Shown piece by piece: positions 5,962 through 11,031 of a DNA stretch of 11,031 bases. Source of the stretch: an uncultured Lachnospiraceae bacterium (GTDB taxonomy: Bacteria; Bacillota; Clostridia; Lachnospirales; Lachnospiraceae); assembly GCA_947175845.1 (NCBI GenBank), contig CAMWOK010000075.1:1-11031 (forward strand), read 5' to 3'. The notes under the pieces were generated by a model, which searched no databases, was not told the origin of the DNA, and was given only the letters and a program-made list of their open reading frames with translations. The first letter of the stretch is position 1. The number at the start of each line of letters is the position of its first letter. The translations under genes and the position numbers were made by a program.

Positions 5962-7104
5962 ATGAATCGTGTCAATATTTATCGGGCTGCCACAACTGAT
6001 CAGACAAGCATCTCCAATGTGTTTATTGATGAGTATATGGCAGACGCCAACGATGCACAGCTCAAGATTTATCTTTTTCTGATCCGCATGATGAACGCGA
6101 ATCTCCCAACAAGCGTCACCGACATCGCGGACAAGTTTAACTACACGGAAAAGGATGTGCTCAGATCACTGACATACTGGGAGTCCAGACAGCTGCTTGC
6201 ACTTGACTATGACGCGGCGCACAACCTGTCCGGCATCAGGGTACTTTCCCTTGAAAATTACGAGGCGCCTAAGACAGCCCCGCGTATCACCCCGGTTTTA
6301 TCCTTTATAAGACCGGCCTCCATGCAGACGGGCATGACTGCCAGAGCCGGAATGGCTCCGATAGCCGCGAACCGAACCGCCGCACCCACAGGCAGCCAGC
6401 CCGCAGATGGAACTTTGGACAGCAGTAAGCTCACCAGGCCAGACTACTCCCTGGACGAGCTCAAAAGCTTCAGGAACAACGAGGATATCGAGCAGCTGCT
6501 CATGGTCACGGAGCAGTATGTCGCAAGACCCCTGACGCGCAGCGATATGGAGATCATTCTCTTTATGTACGACAGGCTTGGCTTCCAGACAAACCTGATC
6601 GACTATCTCGTGCAGCACTGCGTGGAGCGCGGCAAGAAAGATTTCCGGTACATGGAAAAGGTGGCTCTGGCATGGCATGAACAGGGCATCACCTCGCCGA
6701 ACGACGCACAGAACGCCTCGCGCAGACACGACAAAGTCGTCTACACGATCATGAAGTCGCTCGGCAAAAATGCCAACCCTGCTCCCAAGGAGCTCGAGTA
6801 CATAAACAAGTGGACGAAAGAGTACGGTTTCCTGCTCGACGTGATACAGGAAGCCTGCGACAAGACCGTCATGACAACGGACAACCACCGCTTTGCGTAC
6901 GCGGACGGAATCCTCACCAAGTGGTATCAGGCGGGCGTCCACCACAAGGCCGACATTCCGGCGGCCGACGCATCCTACAGGCGCGCTGCGCAGGACGGGG
7001 ACAAGCCCCGCAAAAACAACATTGTCACCAGAAACAAATTCAATAATTTTGCACAGAACAGCTACGATTTCGACGCGCTCGAACAGAATATCCTGAGCAA
7101 TTGA
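5962..7104 (+). CDS. DnaD-domain replication initiation protein (DnaB/DnaD type)
   Basis: This 380-residue protein has an N-terminal winged-helix-like region (about 15-97, with PTSVTDIADKFNYTEKDVLRSL resembling an HTH). A low-complexity Ala/Thr/Pro linker (about 100-160) follows, then two consecutive DnaD-type C-terminal domains. Each ends in the YxxxIxxxW-type signature: Y230-MEK-V-ALA-W238 and Y313-ADG-I-LTK-W321. The C-terminus carries NKFNNFAQNSYDFDALE, a tail shared by DnaD-like proteins. In Firmicutes such proteins (DnaB and DnaD of Bacillus) act at the origin with DnaA and DnaI to load the replicative helicase. The start at 5962 has GGAGG at 6-nt spacing; the frame is open upstream to 5752 but runs through the promoter. 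A DnaI-type ATPase follows after 13 nt, which supports a primosome role. Whether it matches Bacillus DnaB or DnaD is not decided, so no symbol is given. Confidence 0.88.
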   Translation: MNRVNIYRAATTDQTSISNVFIDEYMADANDAQLKIYLFLIRMMNANLPTSVTDIADKFNYTEKDVLRSLTYWESRQLLALDYDAAHNLSGIRVLSLENYEAPKTAPRITPVLSFIRPASMQTGMTARAGMAPIAANRTAAPTGSQPADGTLDSSKLTRPDYSLDELKSFRNNEDIEQLLMVTEQYVARPLTRSDMEIILFMYDRLGFQTNLIDYLVQHCVERGKKDFRYMEKVALAWHEQGITSPNDAQNASRRHDKVVYTIMKSLGKNANPAPKELEYINKWTKEYGFLLDVIQEACDKTVMTTDNHRFAYADGILTKWYQAGVHHKADIPAADASYRRAAQDGDKPRKNNIVTRNKFNNFAQNSYDFDALEQNILSN

Positions 7105-7117
7105 GGTAAATGTACAG

Positions 7118-8089
7118 ATGTCACTGACAAACAGCCAATACGACGCAATCATGCGCTCCTACGAAGAAAAACAGCGCGCCGCCCGGCGCCGGACAGAGCG
7201 CATCATCAGCGAAGTCTACCAGAAAATTCCCGCGTATGAGGAGCTCGACCGCCAGGTCGCCGCCATCTCTATCGAGCAGGGCAGAAAACTTCTTGGCGGA
7301 AACGAAAATGCGCTGCCGCAACTGCGGCAGCGCCTGAGGGAACTCTCAGAAAAAAAGCGCGCGCTGCTGCAGGAGAACGGATTTGATGCAGACTGCATGA
7401 CCCCGGTCTATACATGCAGCAAGTGCTGTGACACCGGCTACGTCGCCAACCGCAAGTGCAGCTGTTTCCGCGCCGCCGAGATCAACCTGATCTATGAGCA
7501 GTCCCACATCAAAAGCCTGCTTGAGACTGAAAATTTCGACGCGCTTTCCTATGACTATTATGCGGGGGAGGATCTCGAAAAATTTACAAAAGCTGTACAA
7601 ATATGCCAAAATTTTGTGAAAAGTTTCGATAAGGACTACCGAAATCTGTTTTTTTATGGTACAGTAGGAACGGGTAAATCGTTTCTGTCCTGCTGTATTG
7701 CAAAAGAACTGATCGACCGAGGAAACCTGGTCATCTATTTCAGCGCATCCCAGCTCTTTGACATTTTGTCGAAAAGCACCTTTGACAGGGACAGCGCAGA
7801 GGCAGCGTCCGGTATCTCTGACGATATCTGTGACTGTGATCTGCTGATCATTGATGATCTGGGAACAGAGCTTACCAACTCCTTTGTTTCCTCCCAGCTT
7901 TTTTCCTGCCTCAACAACCGGCATCTGCGCAAAAAAGCTACGATTATCACAACAAATCTTTCGCTCGGGGAGCTGCGTGACCGTTATTCCGACAGAATCT
8001 TCTCCCGCATCACGAGCAATTACGATATTTGTAAACTGACAGGCCGGGACATCCGAATGCAGAAAAAGACAGCAGCAGCAAACAAATGA
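7118..8089 (+). CDS. DnaI/DnaC-type helicase loader ATPase
   Basis: This 323-residue AAA+ ATPase has a charged N-terminal helical region (about 1-90), a zinc-knuckle pattern C100-x2-C103-x10-C114-x-C116, Walker A GTVGTGKS (181-188), Walker B LLIIDDLG (242-249), a sensor-1-like TTN (278-280) and Arg-finger candidates in SDRIFSRI (291-298). This is the layout of Bacillus DnaI, whose zinc-binding N-terminal domain contacts the replicative helicase while the C-terminal ATPase drives loading onto single-stranded DNA; DnaC is the E. coli analogue. It starts 13 nt after the DnaD-like gene, whose stop codon overlaps the TTGAGG ribosome binding site, so the two are very likely cotranscribed. IstB transposase helpers share the fold, but there is no IstA or insertion-sequence context, and the zinc motif and partner gene favour a replication role. 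Confidence 0.9.
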   Translation: MSLTNSQYDAIMRSYEEKQRAARRRTERIISEVYQKIPAYEELDRQVAAISIEQGRKLLGGNENALPQLRQRLRELSEKKRALLQENGFDADCMTPVYTCSKCCDTGYVANRKCSCFRAAEINLIYEQSHIKSLLETENFDALSYDYYAGEDLEKFTKAVQICQNFVKSFDKDYRNLFFYGTVGTGKSFLSCCIAKELIDRGNLVIYFSASQLFDILSKSTFDRDSAEAASGISDDICDCDLLIIDDLGTELTNSFVSSQLFSCLNNRHLRKKATIITTNLSLGELRDRYSDRIFSRITSNYDICKLTGRDIRMQKKTAAANK

Positions 8090-8122
8090 AAACGTATTCC
8101 ATTTAGAAAGCGAGGTTTTTCT

Positions 8123-9310
8123 ATGCCAGTTCGTGAGGAAAAAAGAAATCTGAATTCAATACCCGTAGGTTCATTGGGCATCATTCCTTTAAATGGCTGC
8201 AAAGAACTTGGAGACAAAGTTGACCAGTACCTTGTCAGGTGGAGGGCGGAGCGCGAGAGTGAGCACAAGGACTCCCTTGCATTTGCCGGATACCAGCGCG
8301 ATTCCTATATTATACAGACGCGCGTTCCGCGCTTTGGAACGGGCGAGGCAAAGGGCGAAATATTACAGTCTGTGCGCGGCGACGACATCTATCTGCTGGT
8401 GGACGTCACAAACTACAGTCTGACATACTCCCTGTGCGGTCATGAGAACCACATGTCTCCCGATGACCACTACCAGGATTTGAAGCGCATTATCGCCGCG
8501 ATCGGCGGTAAGTCGAGACGGATCACCGTCATCATGCCCTACCTCTACGAGAGCCGTCAGCACAAGAGAAATTCCAGGGAATCCCTCGACTGTGCACTCG
8601 CGCTTCAGGAGATGGTGAAGATGGGGGTTGACAATATTATCACGTTTGACGCGCACGATCCGCGCGTGCAGAACGCGATTCCTCTCAATGGCTTTGAGAC
8701 CGTATCGCCCACCTACCAGTTTATCAAGGGACTGCTGAACAATGTCCCCGACCTCACAATCGACGCTGACCACATGATGATTGTCAGCCCGGACGAGGGC
8801 GGCATGGGCCGCGCGATCTACATGGCAAATGTGATGGGGCTTGACATGGGCATGTTCTACAAGAGACGCGACTACACCAGGATTGTGAACGGGCGCAACC
8901 CGATCGTGGCGCACGAATTTCTCGGGAGCAGCGTGGAGGGGAAGGATATCATTATCGTGGACGACATGATCTCCTCCGGCGAGAGCATGATTGAGGTCGC
9001 CATCGATCTCAAAAACCGCAAGGCAAAGCGCATCTTTGCCGCTTCCACTTTCGGCCTTTTCACAGCTGGTCTGGACAAGTTCGACGACGCGTACAGCCAG
9101 GGGCTCATCTACAGGGTTCTCACCACGAACCTGATCTACCAGAAGCCGGAACTGCTCGAGAAAGAGTGGTATATCAGCTGTGACATGAGCAAGTATATCG
9201 CGTACATAATCGACACCTTAAACCATGACTCCTCCATCAGCGACCTGCTGAATCCAAACGACCGGATTCACAGCTACATCAGCCGCTATAAAAATGGAGA
9301 GTTTCGATAA
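8123..9310 (+). CDS. prs: Ribose-phosphate pyrophosphokinase, long divergent form
   Basis: This 395-residue protein is predicted to make PRPP from ribose-5-phosphate and ATP for purine, pyrimidine, NAD, His and Trp synthesis. Family landmarks are IPLNGCKELGDKV (21-33), RFGTGE (70-75, cf. RFSDGE), VRGDD (84-88, cf. VRGGD), MPYLYESRQHKR (138-149, cf. PYARQDRK), FDAHDPRVQ (175-183, cf. the DLHAGQIQ flap), VSPDEGGMGRA (221-231) and the PRPP loop IIIVDDMISSGES (276-288). It is about 80 residues longer than the usual ~315, with extra sequence around 41-69 and near 97-118. The PRPP loop has SSGES where typical enzymes have a T-A/G-G-T pattern. GAGG lies 7 nt before the ATG. It follows the helicase loader by 33 nt without a terminator, so it is probably cotranscribed. 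The family call is firm; allosteric properties are unknown. Confidence 0.88.
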   Translation: MPVREEKRNLNSIPVGSLGIIPLNGCKELGDKVDQYLVRWRAERESEHKDSLAFAGYQRDSYIIQTRVPRFGTGEAKGEILQSVRGDDIYLLVDVTNYSLTYSLCGHENHMSPDDHYQDLKRIIAAIGGKSRRITVIMPYLYESRQHKRNSRESLDCALALQEMVKMGVDNIITFDAHDPRVQNAIPLNGFETVSPTYQFIKGLLNNVPDLTIDADHMMIVSPDEGGMGRAIYMANVMGLDMGMFYKRRDYTRIVNGRNPIVAHEFLGSSVEGKDIIIVDDMISSGESMIEVAIDLKNRKAKRIFAASTFGLFTAGLDKFDDAYSQGLIYRVLTTNLIYQKPELLEKEWYISCDMSKYIAYIIDTLNHDSSISDLLNPNDRIHSYISRYKNGEFR

Positions 9311-9343
9311 AAAATACCGCAGCGTGCGCTGCGGTATTTTTCT
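9311..9343. terminator. Bidirectional terminator between prs and galE
   Basis: AAAATACCGCAGC (9311-9323) pairs perfectly with GCTGCGGTATTTT (9328-9340) around a GTGC loop. T residues follow on the plus strand and, reading the other way, T residues follow on the minus strand. It begins directly after the prs stop codon and ends a few bases before the converging galE stop, serving both genes. Confidence 0.93.
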
Positions 9344-9348
9344 TTGTT

Positions 9349-10365
9349 CTAATCATCGTATCCGTTTGGATTGTTTGACTGCCATCTCCAGCTGTCTGCG
9401 CACATCTCCCGGATGCCGTACTGCGCCGTCCAGCCAAGCTCCTCCTTCGCCTTTGTTGCGTCCGCGTAGCAGGCCGCAATGTCGCCGGCACGCCGGGGCT
9501 TGATCTCATACGGGATCTTCACGTCGGTCGCCTCCTCAAAATTCTTTACGATATCGAGCACACTGTAGCCGGTTCCGGTTCCGAGGTTGTAGATGCACAG
9601 CCCTGCATCCTCCTCAATCTTCTTCAGCGCCTTCACATGTCCCAAGGCGAGGTCGACCACATGGATGTAATCCCTGACGCCTGTTCCGTCATGTGTGTCA
9701 TAATCGTTTCCGAACACGCCGAGCTTCTCGAGCTTGCCCACTGCCACCTGCGTGATGTACGGCATCAGATTGTTCGGAATGCCGTTTGGATTCTCGCCCA
9801 TTGTGCCGCTCGAATGCGCGCCGATCGGGTTGAAGTAACGAAGAAGTATCACATTCCACTCGGGATCTGCCTTCTGCATGTCAGATAAGATCTGCTCGAG
9901 CATGGACTTTGTCCATCCGTACGGATTGGTGCACTGTCCCTTCGGGCACTCCTCCGTGATCGGAATAAACGCCGGATCGCCGTACACGGTAGCCGACGAA
10001 GAGAAGATAATGTTCTTACAGCCGTGCCTGCGCATCACGTCGACCAGCGTCAGCGTGCCTGCAATGTTGTTGTTGTAGTACTCCCACGGCTTGGCGACAG
10101 ACTCACCAACTGCCTTTAACCCGGCAAAATGGATGCAGGAGTCAATATCTTCCTCGTCAAAAATTTTCTCCAGCGCTTCCCTGTCAAGTATGTCCGCCTT
10201 ATAAAATGTAACCGGCCTTCCGGTAATCTTCTCCACGCGCTGCAGAGATTTGACGCTCGCGTTGGATAAGTTGTCAACCACAACCACATCATACCCTGCG
10301 TTCTGAAGCTCTACCACTGTGTGGCTGCCGATAAATCCGGCGCCGCCCGTAACTAAAATTGCCAT
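9349..10365 (-). CDS. galE: UDP-glucose 4-epimerase GalE
   Basis: This 338-residue short-chain-dehydrogenase/epimerase interconverts UDP-glucose and UDP-galactose with bound NAD, in the Leloir pathway and for supplying UDP-galactose to surface glycans. It shows the NAD-binding TGGAGFIGSH (6-15), HFAGLKAVGES (79-89), the catalytic Ser in SSSATVYG (122-129, Ser124), and Tyr149 and Lys153 in NPYGWTK (147-153). RYFNPIGAH, GVRDYIHVVDLA and the C-terminal NLGTGTGYSV are also present. Length and residue numbering match the classical enzyme. The start at 10365 has GGAGGT (10373-10378) at 7-nt spacing; an in-frame GTG at 10380 would include that ribosome binding site in the coding region. It appears monocistronic, with its own promoter upstream and the bidirectional terminator downstream. 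No galK or galT is within the window. Confidence 0.97.
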   Translation of the reverse strand: MAILVTGGAGFIGSHTVVELQNAGYDVVVVDNLSNASVKSLQRVEKITGRPVTFYKADILDREALEKIFDEEDIDSCIHFAGLKAVGESVAKPWEYYNNNIAGTLTLVDVMRRHGCKNIIFSSSATVYGDPAFIPITEECPKGQCTNPYGWTKSMLEQILSDMQKADPEWNVILLRYFNPIGAHSSGTMGENPNGIPNNLMPYITQVAVGKLEKLGVFGNDYDTHDGTGVRDYIHVVDLALGHVKALKKIEEDAGLCIYNLGTGTGYSVLDIVKNFEEATDVKIPYEIKPRRAGDIAACYADATKAKEELGWTAQYGIREMCADSWRWQSNNPNGYDD

Positions 10366-10412
10366 ACTGTTTACCTCCACTTTTACTTTTTCTATCTGCG
10401 TTGTTCTCTTTT

Positions 10413-10441
10413 ATGATAGCGCTTTTGCGGCAAGAACACAA
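10413..10441 (-). promoter_or_regulatory. Putative galE promoter
   Basis: On the minus strand TTGTGT (10441-10436), a 17-bp spacer and TATCAT (10418-10413) form a plausible sigma-A promoter. The -10 has one mismatch and the -35 is moderate. Transcription would start near 10406 and leave a leader of about 40 nt to the galE ATG. Confidence 0.5.
10414..10427. promoter_or_regulatory. cre-like palindrome overlapping the galE -10
   Basis: TGATAGCGCTTTTG matches the catabolite-responsive element TGAAAGCGCTTTCA at 11 of 14 positions, including the intact AGCGCTTT core, and covers the predicted -10 of galE. A CcpA-type repressor bound here would block initiation, which fits a sugar-utilisation gene. 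The call rests on one degenerate motif. Confidence 0.35.
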
Positions 10442-10490
10442 TAGCAGAATGATTATTTTTTCATCGCTCCGCTCCGCAAAATGTTCCAAA

Positions 10491-10548
10491 ATTTATTACA
10501 ATTTATACATTTTTAAGTATTTACAATGGATTTTTCCTGTATATTTTT
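10491..10548. other. A/T-rich tract beside DnaA-box-like sites
   Basis: Of these 58 bases, 49 are A or T (about 84%), in a region otherwise near balanced composition. It holds several TTTA/TTAA/TATA steps and no ORF of note. It lies directly next to four DnaA-box-like sites, an arrangement seen at DNA-unwinding elements, but also common in plain upstream promoter regions. Confidence 0.5.
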
Positions 10549-10614
10549 GTGGACATTGTGCATAAATATGTGGATACTAATGCTTGACATCCCTGTCGTA
10601 GAAAGTTATCCACA
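10548..10614. promoter_or_regulatory. Second DnaA-box-like cluster (four sites)
   Basis: Against TTWTNCACA: 10548-10556 minus ATGTCCACA (2 mismatches), 10557-10565 minus TTATGCACA (exact), 10569-10577 minus GTATCCACA (1) and 10606-10614 plus TTATCCACA (exact). The first two abut with a 9-bp period, as in the cluster after murC. The last two form an 8-bp inverted repeat (TGTGGATA / TATCCACA) whose arms flank the end of the minus-strand ORF. Function is inferred only. Confidence 0.65.
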
Positions 10615-10972
10615 CCTTGCAGCACAGCGCCTCGTTCGCCGCGGCAGAAAATTCCCACACAATTCGATAAACTGTCTGACAATTTCCCGCATGGCCCTTA
10701 TGCGCACAGGGCACTATTTTTGCGGTAATTTTGTCTTTATTTTCTATCTCAATGCTGCACTGTGCGCGCTGCCCCGCAAGCCAGACCACGCCGTCCTCGA
10801 TAGTGGGTGCGCACTCCGTGATGAAATTCTCTGCGATTGTCACGTTGGTTGTGCCGACTGTGAACACGTCGCGCAGCTCCAGCTGCAGCTTCGCCTGCCG
10901 GGGCTGCGCTCTGTCCGGATTGAGCGTGGGCGGAGGCTCGCAGGGCCTGATGTGGCGCACAAACGTGGACAT
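10577..10972 (-). CDS. Unrecognised protein, possibly a fragment
   Basis: I do not recognise this 131-residue ORF. It has a proline-rich N-terminal stretch (RPCEPPPTLNP, about 9-19), then a segment predicted mostly as beta-strand (about 28-131) with five Cys, and ends in WITFYDRDVKH. No signal peptide or membrane helix is visible. The ATG at 10972 has only a poorly spaced AGGGCGG before it, so the true start is uncertain. Directly upstream in the same frame, beyond a TGA at 10985-10987, the frame reads VRRDTLRRLRC, a composition seen in R-x-D-T-x-R-R repeat proteins, so this may be the C-terminal remnant of a longer broken gene. Its 3' end overlaps two DnaA-box-like sites. It is on the same strand as galE, 211 bp upstream of the galE start. 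Confidence 0.5.
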   Translation of the reverse strand: MSTFVRHIRPCEPPPTLNPDRAQPRQAKLQLELRDVFTVGTTNVTIAENFITECAPTIEDGVVWLAGQRAQCSIEIENKDKITAKIVPCAHKGHAGNCQTVYRIVWEFSAAANEALCCKVWITFYDRDVKH

Positions 10973-10984
10973 CCGCCCTGTCGT

Positions 10985-11031
10985 TCAGCAGCGCAGGCGT
11001 CTCAGCGTATCACGCCGCACCCGATCTTGTC
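10985..11031 (-). pseudogene. Possible upstream remnant of the unrecognised ORF
   Basis: The minus-strand frame of the 131-residue ORF continues upstream past TGA (10985-10987) as QDRVRRDTLRRLRC to the window edge. The RRDTLRRL pattern resembles the repeat units of Arg-Asp-Thr-rich proteins. Only 14 codons are visible, so it could be the natural end of a separate neighbouring gene or chance. Confidence 0.2.

Noticed and set aside
6298..7152. 284-residue minus-strand open frame opposite the DnaD-like and DnaI-like genes
   Set aside because: It is antisense to two well-supported genes, is Val/Leu/His-rich as expected for an antisense shadow, and has no recognisable motif.
7764..7775. TTTTGTCGAAAA, matching the Spo0A box core TGTCGAA
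   Set aside because: It lies inside the DnaI-like coding sequence, far from any promoter, and the 7-bp core is expected about once by chance in a window this size.
7118..8089. IstB-type transposition helper
   Set aside because: There is no IstA gene, inverted repeat or target duplication, and the zinc knuckle plus the adjacent DnaD-like gene fit a DnaI-type loader.
1..11031. Defence island, prophage, CRISPR array or mobile element
   Set aside because: No repeats with spacers, integrase, transposase, toxin-antitoxin pair or phage structural gene is visible; the identified genes are core metabolic, cell-wall and replication functions.

Overview
The window looks like a chromosomal segment of a Gram-positive Clostridia, most likely Lachnospiraceae. 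This is inferred from a paired glgC/glgD, a spoVG, a DnaD-domain/DnaI-type helicase-loader pair, strong GGAGG-type ribosome binding sites and sigma-A-like extended -10 promoters. It is mostly housekeeping sequence, not a mobile or defence island; no transposase, integrase, tRNA, rRNA or CRISPR array is visible.

Layout, left to right. A promoter region (1-232) leads into an XRE-type regulator whose C-terminal half is a tandem array of 26-residue repeats (233-1150). A bidirectional terminator (1154-1188) separates it from a converging minus-strand operon glgC-glgD-spoVG (3931 down to 1222), which joins ADP-glucose synthesis for glycogen to the RNA-binding regulator SpoVG. A 325-bp divergent region separates glgC from murC (4257-5636, plus strand), the UDP-MurNAc:L-alanine ligase. 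Next comes a 325-bp non-coding stretch with seven DnaA-box-like 9-mers and then a good promoter. That promoter drives an apparent plus-strand operon: a DnaD/DnaB-type primosome protein (5962-7104), a DnaI/DnaC-type helicase-loader ATPase (7118-8089) and a long, divergent PRPP synthetase (8123-9310). A second bidirectional terminator (9311-9343) separates prs from the converging galE (10365 down to 9349). Upstream of galE lie a promoter with a cre-like palindrome, a very A/T-rich stretch and a second set of four DnaA-box-like 9-mers (10548-10614). These overlap the 3' end of an unrecognised minus-strand ORF (10577-10972).

Functionally the window joins carbohydrate storage and sugar-nucleotide metabolism (glgC, glgD, galE), cell-wall precursor synthesis (murC), replication initiation (DnaD-like, DnaI-like) and nucleotide precursor supply (prs). 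The most notable non-coding signal is the two clusters of DnaA-box-like sites. One is directly upstream of the helicase-loader operon; the other is about 4.7 kb away beside an A/T-rich tract. They suggest DnaA-dependent control or titration, but no binding has been shown.
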